The position numbers and the translations under genes were made by a program. From the NCBI GenBank assembly GCA_017934845.1, contig JAGBIR010000116.1, positions 1 through 8,889 of the forward strand: a stretch of DNA of 8,889 nucleotides. The letters are read 5' to 3'. The notes below the pieces were generated by a model. It did no database searches. It saw nothing but the letters and a program-made list of their open reading frames with translations, and had not been told where the DNA came from. This document shows, piece after piece, positions 1-7,468 of this stretch (position 1 is the first letter of the stretch; every line of letters begins with the position of its first letter). The DNA comes from Alistipes sp. Lineage in GTDB: Bacteria > Bacteroidota > Bacteroidia > Bacteroidales > Rikenellaceae.

Positions 1-37
1 AAGGCAGATGCCGAAAGAGCCTTGTTAGACGGATTCT

Positions 38-1993
38 TTATTTATATGCCTCGACTCCCCTATTAAGAAAATCAATAAACGCCTCTACATCCAAATCATA
101 TCCGCGCGGCTCAACGAGTGGCTTACCATCTCGACCCTGCAACACATAATATGGCTGGGCATTTACGCCATAGGTTTTCAATGCGTAATATGAGTTGATT
201 TTACCCAACGTCTTAAGCACCTTACCGGCATCGGTAGTAACCCAATCAGCCTCATCGACCTTTAGCTTATCATCGGCATACAACGCTACGATTACATACT
301 TCTCGCGCAGAATCTCCAGCACTCGGGGATCAGACCATACGCGCGACTCCATTTCGCGGCAGTTAACACAACCATGACCCGTAAAATCGACAAACAACGG
401 CTTGCCAACCTTTGCAGCATAAGCCTCGGCCTCCTCCAAATCGAAGAAGCCATCCAAACCGTGAGGTAACTCCAGCACGTCGCCATACTTCACGCCCTGC
501 TTTGCACCACTCTCGCTAACCGCTGCCGAGCCGGCTCCCATCACAAAATCCTGCGACTGGATTGGAGGTAGATAACCCGACAAAGCATTCAGCGGCGCAC
601 CCCACATACCGGGAAGCATATATACCACAAACGAGAACGATGCAATTGCCAGCACCAAACGTGTTACCGACAGATACTGCATATCGCTGTCGTGCTTGAA
701 CTTCAACTTACCCAGCAAGTACAAGCTCATGAGTGAGAATATCGCAATCCAAATAGCCAAATAAATCTCACGATCCAAGATGCCCCAATGGTAGGTCTGA
801 TCGGCAACGCTCAAGAACTTCAAACCGAGAGCCAACTCAACAAAGCCGAGTACAACCTTTACCGAATTAAGCCAACCACCACTCTTCGGCAACTGCTTCA
901 ACCACGTCGGGAACAGAGCAAAGAGCGTAAACGGCAAGGCAAAGACTACCGAAAAGGCCAGCATAGTCAAAATCGGAGCCCAGAACTCACCCGATGTTGA
1001 CTGAATAAGTGCCGAGCCGACGATAGGGCCCGTACAAGAGAACGACACCAACACCAATGTCAGAGCCATAAAGAATACACCCGTAAGGCCACCCTTATCG
1101 GCTTTAGCATCGCTGGAATTAACCAACTTTTCGGGCAATACAATCTCGAATGCACCAAAGAACGATGCCGCAAAGACCATAAATACGATAAAGAAGATGA
1201 TGTTGGGCAACCAATGTGTCGCAATCCAATTAAAGATATCGGCCGTAATAGCATCGCCACCAATCAACCAAGTAAGGAAGATAATAACGCCGATAGGCAC
1301 TGTATATAGCAACACGATAAACAGGCCATACATCAACGTGCGGAAACGGCCACGAGCTACACTACCCGAGCTCTTCAAAAAGAACGATACGGTCATCGGG
1401 ATCATCGGAAAGACGCAAGGTGTAAGAAGCGCAATCAAAGCCCATCCCACGGCTGCGAAAATCAATCCCCAGAGCGATGCGCCACCCTTCTCAACGGGCT
1501 GTTCAGCCTCGACCTTCTCGGCTACGGCAGGTGCTGTTGATGCTCCAACCTGAAGCGTAAAATCATTCGAGCCGGTAGTACAATTCTGGTCGTTGCACGC
1601 CATCCAATCAACCATAACGGCAATGGTAGCACCCTCCGCAGATTTCACCTCCTGCACAAACTTTACAGGCGCAGCATAGTAGCCAATCTCCATTGCGAAT
1701 ATCTCGTTAAACTCGCGAGTTGACTCGCCCAACGCCTTTGTCTCGCCTACCAACTCATAACCCGCAGGCGACTCGAAGGTAAAAGTTGTAGCCATAGGGC
1801 CGCCCTCATAGGGGCCCATATCGTAAAGATGCCACCCCATCTCGGGTACCGCCTCAAAGACCAGACGATAGGCACCATCACCCATATCCTCGACCGATGC
1901 CGACCACTTTACCGGATCAGCAGGCTGTGCCACGGCCGCAATCGATGCAACCACAGCAACAAGTGTCAAAAACAATTTTTTAGCAATATTCAT
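38..1993 (-). CDS. dsbD: DsbD-type thiol:disulfide interchange protein (protein-disulfide reductase)
   Basis: This inner-membrane protein passes electrons from cytoplasmic thioredoxin across the membrane to periplasmic thiol proteins. All three DsbD modules are visible in its 651 residues. A Sec signal peptide (cleavage near AVA22|Q23) leads into an N-terminal periplasmic beta domain (about 25-150) with the cysteine pair C133/C138. A hydrophobic multi-span core (about 172-465) follows, with one cysteine in TPCVFP (C193) and one in SFSCTGP (C320). The C-terminal thioredoxin domain (about 515-651) has the redox motif GCVNC (C542/C545) and a likely cis-proline at P614 (NAQP). These six cysteines match the six redox cysteines of Escherichia coli DsbD in order and placement. 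The ATG start fits the signal peptide. A terminator lies upstream and the gene has its own candidate promoter, so it is probably transcribed apart from the four-gene unit before it. The assignment is firm; the exact redox clients in this organism are unknown. Confidence 0.95.
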   Translation of the reverse strand: MNIAKKLFLTLVAVVASIAAVAQPADPVKWSASVEDMGDGAYRLVFEAVPEMGWHLYDMGPYEGGPMATTFTFESPAGYELVGETKALGESTREFNEIFAMEIGYYAAPVKFVQEVKSAEGATIAVMVDWMACNDQNCTTGSNDFTLQVGASTAPAVAEKVEAEQPVEKGGASLWGLIFAAVGWALIALLTPCVFPMIPMTVSFFLKSSGSVARGRFRTLMYGLFIVLLYTVPIGVIIFLTWLIGGDAITADIFNWIATHWLPNIIFFIVFMVFAASFFGAFEIVLPEKLVNSSDAKADKGGLTGVFFMALTLVLVSFSCTGPIVGSALIQSTSGEFWAPILTMLAFSVVFALPFTLFALFPTWLKQLPKSGGWLNSVKVVLGFVELALGLKFLSVADQTYHWGILDREIYLAIWIAIFSLMSLYLLGKLKFKHDSDMQYLSVTRLVLAIASFSFVVYMLPGMWGAPLNALSGYLPPIQSQDFVMGAGSAAVSESGAKQGVKYGDVLELPHGLDGFFDLEEAEAYAAKVGKPLFVDFTGHGCVNCREMESRVWSDPRVLEILREKYVIVALYADDKLKVDEADWVTTDAGKVLKTLGKINSYYALKTYGVNAQPYYVLQGRDGKPLVEPRGYDLDVEAFIDFLNRGVEAYK

Positions 1994-2028
1994 ACTGCAA
2001 TATCTATTTAATTAACAATCCATTTTGC

Positions 2029-2045
2029 GGTGCAGACTCCGCACC
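2029..2045 (-). other. Stem-loop in the dsbD leader
   Basis: Read on the minus strand, GGTGC (2045-2041) pairs perfectly with GCACC (2033-2029) around the seven-base loop GGAGTCT. The predicted transcription start for the promoter at 2052-2083 falls at about 2045, so this hairpin would sit at or within a few bases of the mRNA 5' end, about 35 bases before the start codon. Such a 5' stem can slow RNA decay, but no known riboswitch or leader family is recognised here. It has no T tract, so it is not a terminator. Its function is unproven. Confidence 0.35.
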
Positions 2046-2051
2046 AAGCAA

Positions 2052-2083
2052 CAAAAATAGTGTAAAATTAAAACTTATGCAAC
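2052..2083 (-). promoter_or_regulatory. Candidate Bacteroidetes-type promoter for dsbD
   Basis: The minus strand carries TATTTTTG at 2059-2052, an exact match to the Bacteroidetes -7 consensus TAnnTTTG. GTTG lies at 2083-2080, a one-base mismatch to the -33 element TTTG, with 20 bases between the two, which is the usual spacing. The predicted transcription start is about 2045, giving an untranslated leader of roughly 50 bases before the dsbD ATG. It lies just downstream of the terminator of the preceding unit, where an independent promoter is expected. Confidence 0.65.
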
Positions 2084-2091
2084 CTTACAAC

Positions 2092-2129
2092 AAAAAAAGC
2101 GTCATATCGCTACTGGATACAACGCCTTT
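2092..2129 (-). terminator. Rho-independent terminator closing the four-gene unit
   Basis: The hairpin starts about 20 bases after the DUF5689-like gene stop. Minus-strand bases 2125-2116 pair with 2108-2099 (outer arms GCGT and ACGC), a ten-pair stem including two G-U pairs, around a seven-base loop. Seven T residues (2098-2092) follow directly. The AAAG before the stem can pair with the start of the T tract and extend it. Stem plus T run is the standard intrinsic terminator form. It should separate the upstream four genes from dsbD. Confidence 0.82.
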
Positions 2130-2149
2130 AACATATTATTTTACAGCTT

Positions 2150-3445
2150 CTATTCGCCTACCTCACCCCAATCGTCAATCCATGGGACATAGCGCATTTC
2201 GTCGTCGGTCATTGCCTCAACCTCGTCGTCGGTAAGCATCGCCGCCTCGCCATTAGTAAAGACCATATCGTCGAAGCGATTGAGCGTAAGCTGATAAAGA
2301 GCATAGTCATACTGACCGCCCGAATAGTCCGAAGTCTTTGAATAGATACAGTAGATAGCCGTAATGGTAGCCTCCTCGCCATCCTTACACAACGGACGAT
2401 TTGCAAAGCGTGAATAACCGCTCGTGCGGACAATGTAGTTACCATCGTCCGAGCAATAGAACTTCGACGCCTTATTCTGCGAAGCATCCGAGCCATCCAA
2501 CGCCAGCAGCTCGTCGTTATAGGTAAACAGCACCGAGCCATACAAGCTACGACCCGTAGCATACTCCTCGCCCGTAGCGGTATGATCGGTCTCGCGGAAT
2601 GCCCAACGATACCACGCCTTATTGACGATAGGACGGGGATCGGTATATATCCAGCTAGGGTAGATATTCTCATTCGAGCCACTCTTCAAGCTTGGCGACT
2701 TCACACCATTCTGATCCTTCACGCCCGCATAGTGGCACTTCAAGCCTTCGAATCGCATCAAACGGCCGAACATCTGCTCACGGTTGGCTGCCGACAATAC
2801 CGATTTATAGTTCTGCTTCGTAACGGTAATGATATCCACCGACGCAGGATTTGCCTTCCACTGCTCGAAAGTACCGACATTCAACTCGGCCTGACCTCCG
2901 GGGAATACATGCTCATCGATTACCGACTGAATCTCGAGGTTTGAGTTTGCATAAAACTTATGCTCGCCCGCCTTGTTGTATGACTCGCTGGGCGCACCGC
3001 CAATGTTAAGCATCATACGGTAGTTGCCGATATAGAGTCCCTTCAGACGTACATAGACCCATGTTCCATAAGGATAACGCACACCGACATTGTTGTTGAG
3101 TTTAATCTCGATACCGGTAGTCTCATCCTGCACATATAGCGACTTATAGACATTGCCCTGCTCGTCGTCCGACACCACCTTGCCCTTGATATAAAGGTCT
3201 TCCTCAACCTGCACATACTTCGTATCACCCCAGCTGCCATTCGATCCCGTACCGCTGATTGACTTAAACTTATCGGTAAAGATCTCCTTACACTCAGCAA
3301 TAGTGATATAACGAGACTCGGGGAACTTCGCCTCGAACGACGCATCCTCGTAAATATCGCGCTCGGGAACACTCTCAAAATCCTCATAGCAGCCCACCAA
3401 GACAAGGCACGCCGCCATTTTTGTCAATATTCTATTTAGTTTCAT
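2150..3445 (-). CDS. DUF5689-like lipoprotein with OB-fold-like segment, partner of the TonB receptor
   Basis: This is a probable outer-membrane lipoprotein of 431 residues. The signal sequence is short and basic (MKLNRILTK), followed by a hydrophobic run and the lipobox LVGC with C19 as the lipidation site. The residues just after it, YEDFE, are acidic and resemble the surface-export signal described for Bacteroidetes lipoproteins. Residues of about 85-148 read as an OB-fold-like beta segment (YIKGKVVSDDEQGN, then SLYVQDETTGIEIKLN, then WVYVRLKGLYIG), the pattern I associate with DUF5689. The rest is a mixed beta region ending in an acidic tail. I chose the ATG at 3445; an in-frame GTG six bases upstream (3451) would add two residues. 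It follows the receptor gene by a short gap and comes last before the terminator. Its place next to a TonB receptor suggests a SusD-like ligand-binding role, but it is not SusD-like in sequence. Ligand binding is inference; the family has no function I can name with certainty. Confidence 0.8.
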   Translation of the reverse strand: MKLNRILTKMAACLVLVGCYEDFESVPERDIYEDASFEAKFPESRYITIAECKEIFTDKFKSISGTGSNGSWGDTKYVQVEEDLYIKGKVVSDDEQGNVYKSLYVQDETTGIEIKLNNNVGVRYPYGTWVYVRLKGLYIGNYRMMLNIGGAPSESYNKAGEHKFYANSNLEIQSVIDEHVFPGGQAELNVGTFEQWKANPASVDIITVTKQNYKSVLSAANREQMFGRLMRFEGLKCHYAGVKDQNGVKSPSLKSGSNENIYPSWIYTDPRPIVNKAWYRWAFRETDHTATGEEYATGRSLYGSVLFTYNDELLALDGSDASQNKASKFYCSDDGNYIVRTSGYSRFANRPLCKDGEEATITAIYCIYSKTSDYSGGQYDYALYQLTLNRFDDMVFTNGEAAMLTDDEVEAMTDDEMRYVPWIDDWGEVGE

Positions 3446-3464
3446 TTTCACTCTGTTTTATGCT

Positions 3465-6389
3465 TTAGAAGCGGAAATAAACATTAAGATAATAGGTCGT
3501 ACCGAACATATAGAAGTACTTCGAATCGAAGCGACTGTATGTTGTCATACTATCCTTTGTCGTATATTGGTTATCAGGACCCATCACGATAGTCTTGTCG
3601 GTCACCCTGTTCAATCGCATCTGCTCATAACCTCCGGTCTTAATATCCTGATTATTCAAGATATTCTTTAGCTCGAGGCTGAAGCCCAACTGATACTTAT
3701 ACTTGATATACCACGTTTTACCAATGCTTGCCGAAAGAGTAAAGGCATCACCCAAATCCTCCTGACGACGAATATCCTCAATCTTACCAACCACCTCGGC
3801 ACGCTGACGACCTGTCTCGAGATTTGCAAAGTCGTAAGTCGCCATAATCATATTGGCCAGATACTCCGTACGATACATAGGGTTCATCGAGAGGTAGAGT
3901 CGGTCGTAATAGTTCAAATTGGCATTGATAAACCAGTTACTACCGCTACGGAACGACAGACCTGCATTGATAGCAGTCTGCGGAGTACTCTCAATCTTCA
4001 TTCCCTTCCAATTCACCTTGCTATTCACAACATCCGACGCCGAGTTATCGATCATCTGCGTAAATTCGGGATTCGAAGTGTACTCATAGTCGCCATAGCT
4101 TACCGCTCCAACAAACGAAAGGCCCCACGCAATAGGCACATTAACGCCCAACTCGACACCCATATAACGCTTATCGATACCACTCATAGCAAAGTTGGTA
4201 AACGAACTCTGCGTATCGTCGTAGAACGAAATCACCTTCGACTGATCCTTAATTTCGGTATAGTAAGCCGACAGGCGAGCCTTCATCCATGGAGCATTGA
4301 GGTTGTAAGTTACATCAACACCCAATACCTTCTCGGGCTTCAGACCCGGCGTAAGCTGATTTCGCGTACGGGCCGACACGAAGGCATCGCGGAAAAGTGT
4401 AGGATTCTGCATTGCAGTTGCCGATGCCTCAACCGAGTGAGAGCCATTGAACTGATACTTCAGATTCAACTTCGCCTTATAAGTTAGCTGATTTATCTTC
4501 TCAGAATCGCCAAACGAGGTCTTTCCGATATTACCATTTGCAGCCTCGGTAGTAAACAAACCCTTCTCCCAAAGACCCTCACGCCAGATGTTCGAGAAGC
4601 CGACCTCGCCACCTACATTTGCCGAGAATCCGCCAAATTGCATCTTATACATAGCCCAAAGCTGGCCCTGACGAACGTGTGCATAGTAGTCGTAACCATA
4701 CTTATCGCCCTCGCGGACAGCCTGCGCACGACCGTGCTGGCGGTAGTAGGCCATATTATTTTGGTAAGCCACAGCATCGGCACCAAAATCGCGCTCGGCA
4801 AACTTATCGATATCCAGCCAGTAGTCGCCACCCAACAGATCCTTAACCTCGCTATAATACTCCGTACGGTTGATACGCAGACGCACACCACCCATCAACT
4901 CCGAGCCATTGCGGAACAGGTGATTCACCTGCGCCACAAAGTTATAATCCAGCTGATCGGTGTGACGCTCCTCGATCATCGTCGATGAACGACGACCGCC
5001 ATACTCATCATCGTAAACGCCCTGCTTATTGGTCTGAATCATACCATCCCAATCCATTCTGCCATTCCAACGCTGCAAGGCATCCTTATACTGCGAGCGC
5101 AAAGTCTCAATATCGGTATCGGTGTATGAATGAGGCTTGCCCAATCTGTCATCCAGCGCATTCACAGCCATGTGACGCGCCAACTTATTACCATAGAATG
5201 AAGGTAATTTACGGTAGTAATCGGGACGCGGGTCCTCGCCACGCCACCAAGTAAGAGCCGAATAGCCATTCTTACCAAATCGCATTGAAGTAGCAGCCGA
5301 CAACGAAGTATTCTCTGTAATCTGCCACTTATAATTCAGCATTGCGATAGGCTCGTGCATATCTCTTACGCGCGAGTTACGCAAATCATCCATCTGGTAA
5401 CCCACATTCGGGTTATAGTAGTTATCGCCAAACAGATCATACGCCTCCTGTGTAGATGCCTGCTGCGCACCGCGCTGTGTAGGTGTACCCATAAAGGTCA
5501 AGCCCAACTGATGGCCCGAATCCCACTTCTTCTCTACCGATGCGAAGTAAGCAAAAGCGTTGTAATATACGCCATCGACATAACCGTTACCGCCCTGACG
5601 CGTTGAGACCGAGAAACCATACGACCAACCGCTATCCAACGCACCCGAAGCATACGAAAGCATCACGCGGAAGCGATAGAGTTGCGTAGCATTCACCACA
5701 CTTGCACGGAAACCCTTACGCATCTGCGAAGCGCGAGCATTGATATTGGTTGTTCCGCCAATATTTCCCAAGCCTACGTCAGATACTTGCAGACCAGCTG
5801 TTGACTCCTGATTTCGCGTAGCATCGTTCAAGCCGCTCCACAACGACCACGGGCCGTAACCTGTAATGGCATCATTGAAACGGATTCCATTCAGATATAC
5901 ATCCTGATACGGAGAGTCATATCCGCGAACATTAAAGCGCATCTCGCTAAAGCGGTATGACGCTATGTTGTTAAATACATCCTTCGATGCCGACAGTGAC
6001 GAAGGCAACGATCCGGTATCGCCCGACGACTCAGCATCGGTATCGAACTCGGCAAAAACCGAATCATCAATCGAGCCAACCAACTGTGGCACAAGTGCCA
6101 ACTGATGCAGATCTTTGACCGTATTATATACTCGCACATGCACCTGCTGGCTCTCAAACTCCGAAGCCTCCAGCAACAGAGTGTACTCTCCCGCAGGCAG
6201 ATTGTCAAAGATAAATTCACCGGCTGCGTTGGTCTCGACCTCAAACTTTGTTCCCTCGACCGTAACCTTAACGCCGCTGATAGCCTCGCGACCTTCGCGC
6301 GAAACTACCACACCCTTAACGCCCGATGACTGCGCATACATAGCCACCGAGAGAAGGGCAAAAGCCATTGTCAATAAAAGTCTCTTCAT
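3465..6389 (-). CDS. TonB-dependent outer-membrane receptor with carboxypeptidase-regulatory-like N-terminal domain
   Basis: This is a ligand-gated outer-membrane beta-barrel that uses TonB/proton-motive energy for import. The 974 residues have a Sec signal peptide (cleavage near MYA19|Q20) and a carboxypeptidase-regulatory-like beta-sandwich (about 23-100, with GVVVS, GVKVTVEGT, TNAAGEFIFDNLPAGEYTL). An acidic, Ser/Asp-rich linker (about 106-132) could hold the TonB box. The plug (about 134-222) contains FNVRGYDSPYQDVYLNGIRF and GLGNIGGTTNINAR, and a long barrel follows. The chain ends in aromatic YLNVYFRF, with a terminal Phe as expected of the barrel-assembly signal. No SusD gene is next to it; the downstream partner is the DUF5689-like lipoprotein instead. 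Its upstream neighbours are two nuclease/phosphodiesterase-type enzymes, which hints at a nucleic-acid or phosphate-ester substrate. The family assignment is firm and the substrate is inference. No frameshift or truncation is seen. Confidence 0.93.
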   Translation of the reverse strand: MKRLLLTMAFALLSVAMYAQSSGVKGVVVSREGREAISGVKVTVEGTKFEVETNAAGEFIFDNLPAGEYTLLLEASEFESQQVHVRVYNTVKDLHQLALVPQLVGSIDDSVFAEFDTDAESSGDTGSLPSSLSASKDVFNNIASYRFSEMRFNVRGYDSPYQDVYLNGIRFNDAITGYGPWSLWSGLNDATRNQESTAGLQVSDVGLGNIGGTTNINARASQMRKGFRASVVNATQLYRFRVMLSYASGALDSGWSYGFSVSTRQGGNGYVDGVYYNAFAYFASVEKKWDSGHQLGLTFMGTPTQRGAQQASTQEAYDLFGDNYYNPNVGYQMDDLRNSRVRDMHEPIAMLNYKWQITENTSLSAATSMRFGKNGYSALTWWRGEDPRPDYYRKLPSFYGNKLARHMAVNALDDRLGKPHSYTDTDIETLRSQYKDALQRWNGRMDWDGMIQTNKQGVYDDEYGGRRSSTMIEERHTDQLDYNFVAQVNHLFRNGSELMGGVRLRINRTEYYSEVKDLLGGDYWLDIDKFAERDFGADAVAYQNNMAYYRQHGRAQAVREGDKYGYDYYAHVRQGQLWAMYKMQFGGFSANVGGEVGFSNIWREGLWEKGLFTTEAANGNIGKTSFGDSEKINQLTYKAKLNLKYQFNGSHSVEASATAMQNPTLFRDAFVSARTRNQLTPGLKPEKVLGVDVTYNLNAPWMKARLSAYYTEIKDQSKVISFYDDTQSSFTNFAMSGIDKRYMGVELGVNVPIAWGLSFVGAVSYGDYEYTSNPEFTQMIDNSASDVVNSKVNWKGMKIESTPQTAINAGLSFRSGSNWFINANLNYYDRLYLSMNPMYRTEYLANMIMATYDFANLETGRQRAEVVGKIEDIRRQEDLGDAFTLSASIGKTWYIKYKYQLGFSLELKNILNNQDIKTGGYEQMRLNRVTDKTIVMGPDNQYTTKDSMTTYSRFDSKYFYMFGTTYYLNVYFRF

Positions 6390-6407
6390 AGGATATAGAT
6401 GTATGAA

Positions 6408-7442
6408 TTATTTACCTATATAAATATATACGGGCAGGTGATCGCTAAAGCCGTTCTGGAAATTATTACCCACGAACGTACGCAACGGATAACCCTTATA
6501 CTGTCCCTCCTGCTGAATCATATAGGGACGTGAGAATATGTTGCCATAGAACTTTGATTTTGGCGCACGCTGCAACTTCAACTCACCATGTGAGCCTGTG
6601 ACAAGGTTCTCGGTAACACATATATTATCAAACAGATTCCACGAATCCTGATATGCCAATGTACCCAATCCTGCGCGCAGCATAGCATTGAACGGATTGA
6701 AGAAATCGCCACTCTTAAGATCCTTAATCTTACCTTTCGCGCCCATAACCTCGACGATGCTCGCGTCGGTTGCATCATCGTTAAAGTCGCCCATTGCAAT
6801 AAACTTCGTAGCGGGATTCTTTGCCAAAACCGAATCCTTCAAAGCTTTAATCTGGCTGGCGCACGCCTCGCGCAGATGAGCCGAGCCGAACTGACCGCCA
6901 CGACGTGAAGGCCAATGCGACACGAGGAAATAGAAGGGCTCGCCCTCGATTGTACCCCACATAACGACCAAATCGCGTGTACGAAAATCGGGCTCACCCG
7001 GCACTACGAGCTTAATATTATCGCTACCCTCCAACTTAAACACGTCGGCACGATAGATAAATGAGCAGTCGATACCACGCGCATCGGGCGAATCATAATG
7101 GCAGATGCGATACTTTGCAGGAGCTAACTTTGGCAACGCCACAATCTCCTCCAACACCGAGCGATTCTCCAACTCCGACAAACCAATCACAATGGGATAA
7201 TCGCGCTGGATAGATGCCAAATCGAACAACACACGCTCGATATTCTTCATCTTGTGGTCATACTTATACTGATTCCACTGCTTCTCGCCCTCGGGCGTAA
7301 ACTCATCATCGTGGGTATCGGGATCATTATACAAATCGAAAACGTTCTCGATATTGTAAAAAGCTACGGTATAAGGTTTCTGCGCGAAAGCCACCGAGGT
7401 AGCCATCACTGCCAACATCACAAATAAAATCGTCTTCTTCAT
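6408..7442 (-). CDS. Secreted endonuclease/exonuclease/phosphatase (EEP) family protein
   Basis: This is a metal-dependent phosphodiesterase-fold enzyme of 344 residues, probably periplasmic or exported. The signal peptide is clear (MKKTILFVMLAVMATSVAFA, cleavage before Q21) and has no lipobox cysteine. The catalytic signature of the DNase I/EEP fold is complete: YNIENVFD (N30, E32), LSELEN with the metal-binding Glu (E90), SHWPSRRGG (H176), GDFND (D219, N221) and a C-terminal SDHLP (D334, H335). Family members cleave DNA, RNA, sphingomyelin or phosphoinositides, so the motifs do not by themselves fix the substrate. It lies 26 bases after the NUC1-type nuclease gene and 18 bases before the TonB receptor gene, which suggests co-transcription. 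In that setting, hydrolysis of nucleic-acid fragments or another phosphodiester brought through the receptor is the simplest reading, but it is inferred. The ATG start is supported by the signal peptide. Confidence 0.92.
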   Translation of the reverse strand: MKKTILFVMLAVMATSVAFAQKPYTVAFYNIENVFDLYNDPDTHDDEFTPEGEKQWNQYKYDHKMKNIERVLFDLASIQRDYPIVIGLSELENRSVLEEIVALPKLAPAKYRICHYDSPDARGIDCSFIYRADVFKLEGSDNIKLVVPGEPDFRTRDLVVMWGTIEGEPFYFLVSHWPSRRGGQFGSAHLREACASQIKALKDSVLAKNPATKFIAMGDFNDDATDASIVEVMGAKGKIKDLKSGDFFNPFNAMLRAGLGTLAYQDSWNLFDNICVTENLVTGSHGELKLQRAPKSKFYGNIFSRPYMIQQEGQYKGYPLRTFVGNNFQNGFSDHLPVYIYIGK

Positions 7443-7468
7443 TTTATAATAGTTTTCAGTTCATTCAA

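Noticed and set aside
1..37. Possible terminator hairpin after dsbD (AAGGC at 1-5 complementary to GCCTT at 19-23).
   Set aside because: The stem is only five pairs with a long loop, and any T tract would lie beyond the window edge.
1..66. Plus-strand open frame from the left edge to a TAA at 64-66, possibly the end of a convergent gene overlapping the 3' end of dsbD.
   Set aside because: Only 21 codons are visible, an open run of this length is common by chance, no family is recognisable, and it would overlap dsbD by nearly 30 bases.
788..1553. Two plus-strand open frames of 70 and 118 codons opposite dsbD.
   Set aside because: They are antisense to a clearly conserved membrane protein, their translations are low in recognisable features, and GC-biased third positions readily leave antisense frames open.
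2209..2682. 157-codon minus-strand frame within the DUF5689-like gene.
   Set aside because: It is a shifted frame of a real gene; its translation is rich in Arg, Met and Ser with no domain character.
4613..5606. Several open frames on both strands inside the TonB receptor gene.
   Set aside because: They overlap the receptor, whose full-length frame is well supported, and show His/Ile/Arg-rich artefact translations.
6410..6425. A/T-rich TATATAAATATATA tract resembling a promoter or regulatory site.
   Set aside because: It encodes the YIYIG residues at the end of the EEP protein and has no TAnnTTTG element.
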